A DNA stretch of 64,000 bases from NCBI RefSeq assembly GCF_030704535.1, contig NC_081818.1, forward strand, positions 28,786,001-28,850,000, written 5' to 3'. Every line of letters starts with the position of its first letter. Position 1 is the first letter of the stretch. This stretch comes from Vitis vinifera. Taxonomy: Eukaryota; Streptophyta; Magnoliopsida; Vitales; Vitaceae. Positions 44,692 to 57,385 of the stretch are shown one piece after another. Under the pieces are notes generated by a model that ran no database searches, was not told the origin of the DNA, and saw only the letters and a list, made by a program, of their open reading frames with translations. Made by a program: the position numbers and the translations under genes.

Positions 44692-44813
44692 GAGAGGGAT
44701 GTGAAGGGACCTCTGTCGCAGGAGAGATGATGCCCAGTGCAATGGTGTAGAAGCCCAGTACTTGAGCAGTAGGTATCATCTCTCCTAGACTGAGGCCCCT
44801 GCAATTTCTCACA
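44692..44813 (+). ncRNA. microRNA precursor, miR4376/miR5225/miR391 group (candidate 2)
   Basis: The 5' arm GGGACCTCTGTCGCAGGAG.. (44706 on) pairs with the 3' arm ending ..CTCTCCTAGACTGAGGCCCC (44780-44799). Its complement reads GGGGCCTCAGTCTAGGAGAG.., leaving one bulge and a few mismatches over about 34 nt. The likely 5p product at 44712-44733 starts TCTGTCGCAGGAGAGATGAT and looks the same as legume miR5225 as I recall it; 3p is about 44772-44793. Loop about 44740-44765. The known target class is autoinhibited Ca2+-ATPase (ACA10/ACA8). It lies 1 kb after candidate 1 on the same strand. Genuine processing is inferred from the stem and the family match. Confidence 0.82.
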
Positions 44814-45217
44814 AGATCGAGCGCATTCGTTTCATTTTCAGGCCAATTTTTCCTTGGTTGTCGACAAGGAGGTAAGTGCCTGATCCTGCTGTATTTTCTG
44901 GGGCTTATATCGTGTAGATTGATATGTATATGCTTGTTAGTTCCATGGATTGTTGTAGAAATTAGAATCTAGAACAAGAGATTTCAGAGATGGGGTTGTG
45001 ATTAATTTAACCCTAGCTAGTTAATATCAAAGCAGTAGAGCTGATCATAAGTTGATAGCATAAAATACCTCTAAATGCAAGTTGGTTTTCATTTGGTAAG
45101 ATCATCAATTCCATGGTTTATTCAAACAAGTCCCAGCCCAGATGAAAGCTAAGATCAATTAGGGTCTTTGATGAAAAAAATGACTGTTCTCCACTTCTTT
45201 TGTGTTGAATTGATTAA

Positions 45218-47260
45218 TTAAAATGTGGCAAATGTACTAGGAATTATTATAAGCAACTGATGACTCAAGCCAGCTATATTATAACCTTCCATTCTGTTAA
45301 AAATCATATCTATGATGACATGAATATCAATGAACAATGTTATGTGAAGAACCCTCAAGTTTTCCTTCATTGATTGCAGTCCCCACAATACCTTAGAAAA
45401 ATTTTCATCACTTCTTATCTTTTGTCCACTCATAGGGCACAAACAATATAAAACATCTTCTACATATTGCTCTATGGTCCCCTTACCAGATTCAATGATC
45501 CTGTTCGCTTCATACCATAGCGTCCGTACGTGCATGGCTTTGATGAGTTGAGAGGGCACAGCTCTCACCTTTGGGGACAAACAGCTTTAGTCATCTTCCA
45601 ATGTTAAAGAGCTTCAGTACTCAATAATTTGTTAAAAAATTCAACACCTTTGATAAGTGATTCTACGACGCCCCATGTGACCCATTCATCCCCACATATA
45701 ATCATCATGAGATTGTCAGAGTGTTCAAAACCTTACTTTACATCATATTCTAAATTGAAAGAATATGAATCTAGGCCCACCCCATTAACTAGATGTGTGT
45801 GTCTGAAACAATAACAGAAGCCATTGATGCTTTCAGCAGCTTTAGCACGAGGCTGAAGATATAATGGAGCTCCCACAAAATGGGTTTTAATAATCGTTAA
45901 CATTTCTTTATGAATAACTTTGATCATCTCCCAATACTTTTGATGTTTTACATGCATGTTGTACGAAACCAGCTTAGTTTTTTGGTCTAAGTAGGTCAGT
46001 TTTGATGAACCATTGTGCAAATTATGATTGTCTCTTAAAGAGGATAAGGTTTCAGCATTATTTTCATAGTTTTCTTGGGATTATATTGAATATAATTTGA
46101 TTTTTTGGCCATGGAGGATCAAAGCCAAACTTCAACATCATTCTTCTTCTAGATTTACATTACCAAGTGCAATTGAATTTTCAACCTTGTCTTGTTTAAA
46201 GTTTGTCGAACAATTATTTTAGGAAACATTTTTGACTTTAAAAATGTTTTTGAATTAAAAATGAGGTGTTTAATAGAATTTAAAAAATATTTTTAAAATT
46301 TTGAAAAATTACTTATATTAAAAAAAATCATCCATAATGTTTTTTGAAAAAATACTTAACAATGATTTTTTTAAATATATTTTTAGTAAAAATATTTCAA
46401 ATAAAAATACTATCAAATGCATTAATTAATCTTTACGATAAAAAACTTTCATATAAAATCTTCTATAATCAAGAATGAAGTTTTCATTTTGTATATGTCT
46501 ATCATGAATTAGTAATTACACCCAATTTCCAAAATAATCCCGATTGTCTTTATTTTTGAAATGAAATAGTCATAGAATTATCACGAATAGGATCAACCTT
46601 ATTCCATAATATGTACATGAAATTCAAAGAAGATCACCTTCAGATCTGACTTTGACTTTCTAAGAATATAGACATGTGAACATTTTTGTATTGTTTAAGA
46701 AAATTACAAAGATACAATTATGAGGGAGGGGGGTGGGCTGATCAAGAGATAACAACATTTTTAAAAGATTTAAAACGTGGTGGTGGCTCCTTTTTTTTGG
46801 GGTTCATTTGAATTATTAATCCAAATTTTAAATCAGATTGGAAGATTACATGTGAGGGATACTAGGGATTCCATGACCCCAGTTCACAAATAGCTGGTGA
46901 ACCAGGCTGGCTAGTAGCTAGTATACTAGGAGAATCAAACACAAATTTAAAACTGAAAAATACTTATGGGATCAACCCCACCAAACAGGGTCTTAAAATA
47001 AACCCCAGCTCAAAACAAAAAGTCTTGTCCATAAATGAGCAACACCAAAATGGTCTGTTTTCAACAAGGATATTTCTATTAGGGATGACAGATATACCAC
47101 TGACTCTACTGAATGAATGCACATTGAAAGAAGCATAAGAGTTTCTTACTTGTTCAAATCATACAGTCCCCACTCCCCAATGCCCAAAATGTGGTAACTG
47201 AGAATTAGGCACATGGCATTACATATGAAAATTTTTATTCAATTTTAATTTTATTATTAT
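45218..47260. repeat. Duplicated segment, copy 1; no recognised gene
   Basis: Parts 45400-45640 and 46790-47240 recur in order at 48480-48760 and 49240-49710. Shared runs include CAATATAAAACATCTTC, AACACCAAAATGGTCT and GAATGCACATTGAAAGAA. On the minus strand it holds open pieces such as MHVRTLWYEANRIIESGKGT (within 45218-45580) and WEMIKVIHKEMLTI (within 45733-46020). I do not recognise the protein; both copies look like decayed gene fragments. Confidence 0.6.
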
Positions 47261-47488
47261 TTAAATGTTCAAGCAAGGTGAGCAACCCTCAAGTAGTACT
47301 ATTTCAAATTAATTGCTTATAATGATGTTCTGATTGTTTCTTATTACTAGGGTTTGGACCTGTCATGAATTTTATTTTATTTTTTGAGTTCTCAAAACCA
47401 ATTTTTTTTTCCATTAATGGGGTTGTAAGGAGTAATGAGGAAGGAAGGAAAGAAAATAGGATGGAATTCTGTTTAGATAAATAATTAA

Positions 47489-47709
47489 GGTGGTGTTTGT
47501 TTTTTAACTGAATAGAAAAAGTCAAAATATTTGATTTTTTTTATTCAATTAAAAATAGTCTATTAATACCAATTAACATAATTAAAATAAATTTGTTACC
47601 AATATATTTAATTTAGTTATATTGGTTGATATGTTACTTTTATCTATATAGAAAAAAAATTAAATATTTTTTATTTTTTTCTATTTTGTCAAAAAATAAA
47701 CACAACCTT
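47489..47709. mobile_element. Tourist-like MITE
   Basis: Left end GGTGGTGTTTGTTTTTTAAC and complement of right end GGTTGTGTTTATTTTTTGAC are inverted repeats. Internal ATTAACATAATTAAAATAAA and CAATATATTTAATTTAGTTA match the copy at 57680-57957. Confidence 0.65.
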
Positions 47710-48430
47710 AGTAAATTTTTAGCAATTATTTTTCAAAATAGTTTTCTATTCTTTACAACAAAAAAATAAAGAAATATGTTTGATAATAAGAAAATAGGAA
47801 ACAATTTTTTATTTTTAAAAATGAAAAATAGTTTTTTAATCTTAAAAATAAAAAACAAAGTGTTTTCAGATAACTTTTTTAGCTATTTAGAATTATTTTA
47901 AAAAATAATTATATAAATATAAAAAAAAAGATTAAAAATAAAGTTCTACATATAAAAAGTTATTTTTAGAACATATATAAAATTATAAAAAATAGGTTAA
48001 GAATATTTTAGATTTTCAATCAGATATTTGTTTTACAAAATATTATATAACAATCTTAAAAAACTGTTAAAAAAAAACTAACTATTTTTTAAAACCTTAG
48101 CGAATGTTTTGGCAAATATTTTTGAAAATAAAAATATGCTTCTACTTTTGATCCATTTATAAACCTGGAGAAAGAAAATGTTTATAGACATATTGATTAT
48201 ATAGGAGACTCCCAAGTTGGGAACCAAGTTTGGCCTTTGAGTGTAGACTGCAGATGGCTATAGAGTCTTAGATATATTATGATGTCATATATGCTGGATC
48301 TTCTGTGTCATGCTTGAACCCTACCTAAGAAAACCTTGGTGATGTTTAAGGTTATGTAAACATTAGTTTCTGGCAGTCGGTGAAAGAGAATTATTTATCA
48401 TTTTTATTGGTCGGACTTGAGTGCAAAGCA
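47710..48430. other. AT-rich spacer
   Basis: A/T-rich with AAAATAGTTTT-like strings that may be an old MITE. No gene seen. Confidence 0.4.
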
Positions 48431-48437
48431 ATGAGAT

Positions 48438-49720
48438 CTAAAATGTATACATAACGATTTCTGATTGGTCCATTGGTCGATACTCTTCTGTATGTAGGGA
48501 TTTGATAATTATAACTAGAACAATATAAAACATCTTCCATATTTCCATGGTCGCCTTATCAGATTCAAAGATCTTGCTAGCTAGCTTCATACCAGTCCGC
48601 ACGTGCATGGCATTTGATCGCAGTATTTTTTTTTTTTTTTTTAATCCAATCCTTGTTGGAATCTGGTAAGCTGCCAGGTGGTGGAATCTTTGATGAGTTG
48701 GAAGGGCAGAGCTCTCACAAGAAAGAGCTTTAATTGTCTTCCAATCTTGCTTCATTGGCTTATAGAATTTATAATATAGCAAAAAGAAAAAAAAAAAATC
48801 CTGATGAATCTGTGGAGACCCATTCAAGATCAAGAAGATAGGATATATTATTGAACATCATAGGTCCACCCATGGCAAAAAAGCCTTCAATCATTTGCTA
48901 AAAAATTCAACACTTTCGGGTTTCGATAGAAAATTGACAACCCATTTCATTTTCTTTCCAACTTTTCCTCCAAGCCCGTATCTTTGAAACCATATAAACT
49001 CCATTTTCTCATCTCATACCAAGTTTAAGTCTTATGTTTTCTCCTCATCATCTTCTTCCTCCTCCTTATCTTCTTCATCTCAGATAAAATTTATCATACA
49101 GTACAAAAATGTGAATATATTTTAATTTTATAAAAAAAATCACAGAAGTTTCTATCATATTGGTTAGAGCCTTAGGGGTGCCATCCAAAGAAGATTATGA
49201 GAGAGACGGTGGGCTGCTGAGATACGAACAAGATTAAAAGATTTAATTGATGGCTGGTAGGGTCTCCAATTTTTGTGTCCATTTGAATTTTTGAATTTTG
49301 AATTTTGAAAACAGCTTAGAAGATTACACGTGGGGGCTATTGGGAGATCCATAAAATGGTGCCACCCCAGTTCACAGAAAAGCCAGGCTGGCCACTAGTA
49401 CCAGTACTAATGGAATCACATACAAAAGAAAAAACCTGACCACCCCTTGGGATCAAGCCCACCAAACATATGAATAAACCCTCACAAATCACATCAGAAA
49501 GTCATCGTATCAAATGAATAACACCAAAATGGTCTCGTTTCATTTTCAACAAGGATTTGTAATACGAGACATTCCACCAAATGGGATGCAGATGTTTTAC
49601 CAAATGAATGCACATTGAAAGAAACATAAGAATTTCTTATCCGAATGACGGGGTCCCCATACCCAAATGTGGGAAATGAAATAAGTCAGGTACATGGCAT
49701 CACATAAAAAATTTCATTCA
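48438..49720. repeat. Duplicated segment, copy 2
   Basis: Second, shorter copy of 45218-47260 in the same orientation. Around 48613-48690 it carries a T-run followed by AATCCAATCCTTGTTGG that copy 1 lacks, probably a small retro-insert. The middle part of copy 1 (about 45.7-46.6 kb) is mostly missing here. Confidence 0.6.
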
Positions 49721-50083
49721 TTTTTTTTCCCTTTTTTGTAATGTTCATTTGTCAAAGGCTCCACCCGTGGAGAGGGCAGATGAGTGTTGTGGAGTGGAAT
49801 ACAGGAGAAAGCGAAAGGGAAAATTTGGGTTTCATGGATAAAAGAAGGAAGGGCTTGATTGTGTATACCATGTTATTACGACAGGAGATGGTTCCAGCTC
49901 TGTAAATTCACTTCCTCCCACTGAAGTCTTCTCATCCATGCTACTCTACCGAACAGTTGAGATTGTGTATGGTTTCCGCATTTTCTTTCCTAGTTTGAGA
50001 AATGCTAATTACTTATATTGAGATTCCACCATCTGATATAAACTAACCTGATGGCCGCGGAGAGCCTCTAACGTGGGTTCCTG

Positions 50084-51453
50084 TTACTTACACTGCCTTG
50101 GTCGGAAATTCTCCTGTGATAGTAGGGAGCTGATAAGATTTTCCAGCCTTTTTGCACCAGGGCCAGGTCTGAGGATTGTCGAATTACCCACAACAGAGCA
50201 TGGATCAGATCCATTTTTCCTGCTGCCAATGCACCAGCCACCAGGCACAAACATGTCTTGTCCCCGACCCAATAAATTAGCATCTATCTTATCAAGAACA
50301 GGATCATCATGGCGGAATTTTCTTGCAAAAGGGGCATTACTTTCTATCATCCTTGGCATGTCAGCAATGGTAAGGATGTGGGGGTGCTGCTTGGGAGGGT
50401 TGTCCCATGATATGAAATGGAGGTCGTGGTTAACAGTGGTGTTGCGGAACTCTTGAGCATTACACATGACAGTATGGAAGTAGCCTTCTGGGGAGGATAA
50501 GAAGTTTGCATAGTACATGAGGACGGTTCGGGGTAGATTGTCCCATCCCCATATGCAATAATCAACGAAAGGGCGAGAAAGTGCCATCCAGGCGGAACCT
50601 GTAAGAGAAGAAATTTGGTCACAGCAAAACCTATTAATATATTGTTCATTACCTAAGCATTTTAAAGGTTAGTGCAAAATTTTGCATCAAGGTGAAGTTC
50701 TAAACTGTTCAGCTCACTACATAATAGCAACACAGCATCATCCAACAAATCAAGAGCCACTGATAATTAAGAAAATATCCCCAATGTCATTGCATCACTC
50801 AGCAGAGAAATAACTCTCTATCAGAATGACTCTTATCTTTTTTTTATTTTTTATTTAATAAGCAAACAGAGCAAATATAAAAGAGCACCAAAAAAAAGGG
50901 GGCTTGTCTTTTGTAAGCAACATATCTAATGCATAACTAATGATAGCTATCACACCATCTGTTCTCATTTTTCTGGAGTTCAAGTGACAAATTTTCATAG
51001 AGATTAAGCAACTTTATGCAGCTTGCAGAATGTGGCTTTATCATTGTAAAAATGCCCTCTTTTTATGGAGTTTCTTATCTTGTTTTCTGCTTGTCTTGTT
51101 ATCTGTTAGGTTTTTCTGATATACATGAAGGCCAGCTTAATAATTGATTGCTTAATTGGTATCAATTTGTTAAGCATGAAAAGAAAAATCACAAAAACAT
51201 TAATACATTGTGCTTAGTTTGCCTAAGCATCGAATAGAAAAATTAGTATAAATCCAATTGCTTACACAAAGTTTACTTAGCAAATAAGAAGTCAAACCAA
51301 AATCATATCAGAAGAGCAGAACACATAAGCAGTGAACAACACATAGGTCAACTAATTAGTATAAGTGTAAGTAACTGTGAGAATTATAATTAAATTTTTT
51401 TTTTTTAAAAAAAAAAAACATATTCCAAGTGTTTCAGAGGGCGGGTAGAACAT

Positions 51454-51488
<35 letters not shown>

Positions 51489-54400
51489 TAAAGAAATTGT
51501 AATAATAGCATATTTATTATAATACACCACTTCAATTTAGGAGGAACCCATTCAAGTCATATCATGCCCTATCAAGAAGAATGGGCAATGCCATGCAGGG
51601 TCCTAGGATAGTAGAACAAATTTACCTAATGGATTGTTTAGGGGAATATAAACACAGGGAAGTGTAAAAGGAGGTATAGATAACAAAATGCTTATATGAG
51701 AAATAAGTTTCCTAACATATTTCACACTTTAATCAACTCAAACACATTTCAGCAGTGTGGAACCATATGGCAGTTTCTTCCCTTGGTAGCTAGATTATGG
51801 ATTTAATGCCATAGGCAACAATTAATGGTAGGAAGATAAGCATCCATGTGCTTGTGTGTGTGTGTGAAAGAGAGAGAGAGAGAGAGAGAGGTTATGAAAA
51901 AATCACGTAACAGATTGACAATTGGGAGATTTTATGTGACATCAGTGACATGGAAATAGTATGTTTACTACTCTTGGACTATGAGCCTGACAACAAAGGA
52001 TCAACTTATTCTACATACTGTTCAGAAGAAGGGGGGGATCACTTGTGGCATCAAAGGCACCCCAAAGGGAATCCAGTTTGGCATCAAAGATGTACTCAGA
52101 ATACATGCCGGACCCCCCTGGCATTAGTCTTCCCTTGATTGTCATGGTTGGTATGATTATCCCCTGTAAACTCTTTTGATGCAATTTTTTTTTTTTTTTT
52201 TTGATAGATAAGCACTGAATATATTAGAAAGAGGCCAAAGAGCCACAAAGTATACAGGGAGTATACAAACCAGCTAAGCCTCACAACCAACATCTTTTGA
52301 TGCAAATTTTGATTCTTAAAAGCAAAGCAAGGAGGAAGGAGAAGCAATGTGGAACATTTGGTTTATCCCAAACATTTGCATAACACATAAGAGATTATTT
52401 CTCTATATGTTTCTTTCCAAAAAGTCCATTCTGCCTATAAGGGAGCTTTCAATTTCCACTGCTCTACCTACTAAATTGAAAATTATATTACAACCACTCA
52501 CTTGGTAGATGCTATCAAACAAAAACATACATAAACATAGGATCAGGACCACCTAAACAAATTGATCTCTTCAAGAAACACACACAGATAGATATATAGT
52601 CTCTGAAGACTCGATGGACTTCACGAGACCTTGTCGACATTGTGTGTAGTTAGCCTCTTTATATCAAATAATGCAATTTCAATACAAAGCTTACTCCCAA
52701 CCAGAGAACGTGTCCAAAGACTTATACTCAAATCAACATGCAACAACTTTTTAACCTAGATCAGCATGTACCAGTAACAAGCAAATGAAATCATATTCCA
52801 CTGCTAAAAATGATTTCCTCAAGATTTGTTCTTAAAATCAATAATGTTTTAAATCATTCAGTTCCTTGTCCAATTAAACTACAGAAAAATGAAAATGGAA
52901 TTGCCTATCCACTGCAAAGCCAAACTGATATATTATGATGCTAATAGTCTGAGTGCAATAAAGGATCATATGAAAAATAAAGTACCTAACTTCTATCTGG
53001 TTCTTTTTCCCAATCAACAAAGCATGACCATTGATTCAATATAAAAAGAGTCTAAAAGTTCTGAGCTCAAGGTTTTGATTCTGACAAGCTTCTGATTAAG
53101 TTATAAGAATTACAGCTTTCCAACAAGAGCTTCAGTTGCAGTTTTACTAGCATAGCTTAGAAGCCTAGACAAATGAAACATTTACAGGATTCTGGGTCTA
53201 TTTCTATGTGAAGCTTCTTTTAGCACTCTAAATTTACTGACACGAAAGGAGGATAAAGGGGAATTTAGTCTTGATCCTACAGTTTTCAAGTAAAAGTAAG
53301 TTCTAGGTCTACCCAGAATTCATATTATACCATGAATGATTCTCTTACACAACCAGATTTTCTGAAGGATGCAATTCAACTAATTCAGCAACATTAGCAT
53401 GGAAATTGGACTCTGTCTACCACCACCAGTGCATCTGAAGTTTTCTTGTAATTTCTAAGGCATTTTAGTTCACTCAAAACACCTTATCAAAGTGTACAGT
53501 GCAGGAAATACAGCAGAAACTGAAGCAGTCTCTCAAATGGTAATTCAACAAAGAATTGGACAATATGTACAATTTGTATACTACATGTACTAGGAGTGTG
53601 CCTCTCTTTTCATTGGCACTTGTCAATATGCTCTCTGTTTGCCCATAAAAAAAAAGGGATAATATGAAAGTATGGGACTTTTTTTTATCAGAAAAGCATG
53701 AGATACATGGATAACACAGATGATGAAAGTGAGGAAAATTTCTTTTTATAAGAGAGTATATTAGTTCTACAATGTTTCAGTTTCCATATGCATTTTAAAA
53801 GGATATTTTTTTCTTCAGAAATTTATTCCTTTAAATTTCATTCAGTTATCCTATAAAAAATGAAGTGAGATCACTGTGCATAGTACTGAAAGGTGCAAAA
53901 ATCTCCTAAGGCTAAGGAGCACACTTAGTTGAATTGAGACTTAACCTAGGGTGCATGTCAATTTTATAAAATATGATTCAAATCAAGCACAAAAAAAGGT
54001 TAAGATTCCATGCATTTAAAACAAGCATCCAACTAAAAACTAATGCAATTTTATGAAGTTTCAATATTCAATATGAAATTTCAAGAATAAAAATGTTAAA
54101 AAACAAAACAAAAAAAATTAGCCAAGGCAAATGTCTCTAACAATACATATGCCTTGGCAAGTGAGATGCTAAGCCAGGGAGTTGTCATACCTTGGGCCAA
54201 GGCACACTTAAACCATGCCCTTTACAACTATGTTACCATGCATTACACAACTTTGATTGCACAAGTAGGTGTTCAGACACCAATTCCACTATCATTAAAC
54301 ATGAAGATCATCCATGGAATTCTAATGAACAAAAAGGGCCTCCAAAAGGCATGCAAAACAGAATAGAATAATTTCATACCCAAGAGGCATTCAACTGCTC

Positions 54401-55563
54401 CAAATAAAAAAGTCCAGAGTATTCAGCTGATTACCAAAACCAACCGGCCAATTGAGCAGAGAAGAAATTTCCAAATGATAAAAGTAAATAAATAAACTCA
54501 TATGTAAATAAGCAAATCCAAATAGTAAATAAAGAACAAAAAGATTAATTAACAAGTAAGCAAAAATATTACAAAATGGCACCTGTAAAAAGTTTGAACG
54601 CTGTTGGCACACTTCTTCTCTGTGTAACCCAGAAGACATCAGCTTTCTTTGTCATATACAAACCCGGATCTATAATTATCGGCTTTGCCCGCTGATATCT
54701 ACATGTATATAAATTCCGAGTTTAACCGTACAAATCTTCTCACCATAAAAAACAATAACCAGCATAATAGACGTTTCAAATCAAGGAGAATTCGCTTACT
54801 CCTTCCACCCAATGTTACTGGTATGATCAAGGAAATTGAGATCTCGCGGCAAATAGGAAAATGCGTGCAGCAGATCTAATCAATCAAAACCCGTGAACCA
54901 ATCGATCGGATTAATCAACAAAACCAATCAAAGAAAACCTAAACTCCAAATCAATATATCGTATAAACAACAGAAACACCTACCATCCTGAGTCACAAGC
55001 GGATAATCTGAAGCGCTCAGATTGATGAACCAATCCCAATCGCCCCCTTCTCTCAGCAATATAGCCGCCGCGTGAAGCGTATTCGCCACCATTGTCGGTC
55101 CTCGGTATGTAACAAGATTGGCCTTGGTGATCATCCTCACATTCCCGAATTTCGCGAAAAGCGGTTGGCTTTTCACATAATTTTGCAGATCAAGCCGCTC
55201 TTCTGGCGAAGATTCGAGGTCCAAGTGTACGACGTAGGAGTTGCGAGGATGGTAGAGGGCTTGTAAAGTGCGCTTGAGCATGTCGCCGTCGCCGGTAGAG
55301 CCGGAAATGAGGTACGCGAACCGCGGTGGCGGAGGAATAGATGACGTGGAGATTGGATGCAGCTTTGATTCCACAAAAACAGAGGCGCGGGCGGTGGCGG
55401 AGCGGTAGAATGGGAAGAGCGGCACTCCCTCCGGCGATGTTAGGGTTGTGAGAAAGAGGAGAAACAGAGAAACAACAGTCCCAATCGCTAACGGAAAGAT
55501 CCATTTCCTCTTCATAGTTTGTGGCTGCCTCAGATGCAAATAATAGCTCTTCAATCTCTTCAT
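50084..55563 (-). CDS. GLCAT14A: GT14 family glycosyltransferase (beta-glucuronosyltransferase GlcAT14-like, core-2/I-branching domain)
   Basis: A Golgi type II enzyme; Arabidopsis GlcAT14A-C add glucuronic acid to galactans of arabinogalactan proteins. Exons 55563-54984, 54875-54800, 54698-54583 and 50598-50084 join in phase to 428 residues. It starts MKRLKSYYLHLRQPQTMKRK, then has a membrane anchor at about 22-43. The GT14 core follows: RFAYLISGSTGDGDMLKRTL, YVVHLDLESSPEERLDL, WDWFINLSASDYPLVTQDD, NFLDHTSNIGWKE, IIIDPGLYMTKKADVFWVTQ, SAWMALSRPFVDYCIWGWDN and VNHDLHFISWDNPPKQHPH. Length and motif order are normal. The start is the ATG at 55563, whose MKRLKSYY is shared by the family. Intron 3 is 4 kb and holds microsatellites and two LINE tails. 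The gene lies next to the PPR gene, as At5g39990 does to At5g39980. Which GlcAT14 paralogue it is remains an inference. Confidence 0.92.
51456..51485. repeat. (TA)n microsatellite
   Basis: An uninterrupted TA run inside GT14 intron 3. Confidence 0.95.
51852..51891. repeat. (TG)n..(AG)n microsatellite
   Basis: TGTGTGTGTGTGTG runs through AAAG into an AG run, inside GT14 intron 3. Confidence 0.95.
52185..52292 (-). mobile_element. LINE 3' tail (108 bp) with perfect 13-bp target duplication
   Basis: TCTTTTGATGCAA stands at both 52172-52184 and 52293-52305. Between them, on the minus strand, lie GTATACTCCCTGTATACTTTG.., shared with the LINE 3' UTR at 13160-13230, and a poly(A) tail (T-run 52185-52202). 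It is an extreme 5' truncation in GT14 intron 3. Confidence 0.88.
53568..53656 (+). mobile_element. LINE 3' tail candidate
   Basis: TTGTATACTACATGTACTAG, then TTTGCCCAT plus an A-run, has the layout of the LINE 3' UTR seen on the minus strand at 39-130. The flanks GGACAATATG (53558-53567) and GGATAATATG (53657-53666) match at 9 of 10 and may be the target duplication. Confidence 0.5.
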
Positions 55564-55849
55564 TTTATCCAAATCTCCCCCCTCCCTCTCCTATTCCACC
55601 ACTAAATTCAAAAACTGATCTGTTTGGGAGACAGGAAAACGAGAGAGAAAGTGAGAGAAAAACGAAGAAAAAAATATGAGGCCAGTGAAGTTAGTTGCAG
55701 AGGAGCAATGGAGCTTTTGAGTGAAGTTGGGTTCACGGGAGAGCACGAGGGCATTTTTGTAAATACATCAATTAAAAATGTCATTCATTTAATCCCTATT
55801 AAAAATCTACGGTTTAAGAGTAAAGCCTCCGCTTAAGGTCGCGGCCTAT

Positions 55850-57100
55850 TTCACATCAGTGGGGCCAATCCGACACGTGTACGGTTCACACTTGTTGATA
55901 AATAGAATGATTTAATTTCTACGAGCATTAAACATACTACAGTTTTATACTTGTTAAATACAGTTATTTGGTCCGTTGCCTTTGATGAGTTTCAATAACG
56001 TCAAGGAGCAAGTTTACAGTGTGGCATTCATACCCAGAAGAGCGATCTCGACCGTTCAATTCTACACCTAACTTAGTAATAATGTTCCCACCTACCAACC
56101 AACCAGTGAAATGATCTCAGCCGTCCATTGATGAAGCTCATGCGTTTAGAGCCGTTCGATTTGAGTACCATGATTTGGAGAATCCCAAAGTGGCTTTTTA
56201 ACATCAATAATTGCAATTGCTATAAGCAGATGTAAGGGGCCATCAGAGGAAGAGGAAGAAAATAACAAACGACCATGGCAAAAAAAACTTTGATTTTCCA
56301 AAATATTTTTTAAAAATATTTTTTAAAAACAATAAGATAAGAATTTGAGAATCCGATTGATTTTGAAGTCCACGCCTTGGAAAAATTCCAAACGTGTGGG
56401 AAAGGAGTAGTAAGATTCAATTCTCTTTCTCATTTTGTCCATCTTTGACTCGACTTGTATTTTGATGTTGTGGGTCAATTAATACTGCCCAATAGCTTCA
56501 TAGGCATTAATAAAAAAAAGAAAAATATGACCAAAATAAGTAACATTTAGTCATGTGTCGCATTCCATAATAAAATTGTAAAAAAATTCATTATGGTAAA
56601 AGAATGTAATGGCATTTTAGTAATTTTAAGTCTGGGGACGAGATTCTAGAATGGGGACCGCGCATGGAAACTTATATTCCAAGATTGGTGAAATTGATAT
56701 TTGACAAGGAGGATCCAATAATTCCAATTTCATATCAAGTATGTCGTTTCTAAGCAATTGACTTAGCCCACAAGCTGTGCAGGTTGTTGAATATAAAGGC
56801 ACGTGAAACGCACGCGTAGAATTCCATGGAATGGTGTTTCCTATAAGTTTAGGGGTTGAAAGGAGTTCAACCCCTTACTCAACACACTACTTGTGCAAAT
56901 GGGAGTTCCATCCCTTTTGTCATCTTACTCCATACAAACTTATTCATGCTTCAATTTGAATTTTAAGATTTTAAAAGCTTAAAATATAATATTCTATAAA
57001 AGGAAATTTCTTTTTTCACCCCTCGTTTATTCTTTTTACACTCACTCGAGTGAATTTTTTATTATTACAAAAATGCCCCTTCTCCGGTCCTTGGGGTTGA
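55850..57100. other. Spacer; no gene seen
   Basis: Includes the upstream region of GT14. No exon, hairpin or clear repeat was recognised. Confidence 0.45.
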
Positions 57101-57112
57101 CCAACCTTGAGC

Positions 57113-57385
57113 TATTACCTTAATAATCTAAAATTAATTATATTTTATATTTTTTTATATCATAAATCAAATATTATTTATTACATCTCAAAAACAGCCA
57201 TTAAAAGAACGGCTTTAAATAATCTAAAATTAATTACATTTGATTTTTTTTTTTATAAATTAAATATTATTTACTACGTATCCAACATAGCATTAAAAGA
57301 ATGAACCTGAACTTTTTAACGGGTAAGGTTGTTTGACTCTCATTAATTAAGGCTGAACTTTTTAACGGTAAGGTTGTTTATTGCT
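57113..57385. repeat. Two short tandem duplications
   Basis: A roughly 100-bp unit beginning AATAATCTAAAATTAATTA and ending ATTAAAAGAA occurs at about 57120-57210 and 57217-57302. Then CTGAACTTTTTAACGG(G)TAAGG occurs at about 57307 and 57352. Confidence 0.75.

Noticed and set aside
46790-49710. The two direct copies near 46.8-47.2 and 49.2-49.7 kb as LTRs of one retroelement
   Set aside because: Other pieces (45.4-45.6 and 48.5-48.75 kb) are duplicated in the same order, no internal gag-pol sequence is seen and no TG..CA ends were found. A segmental duplication explains it better.
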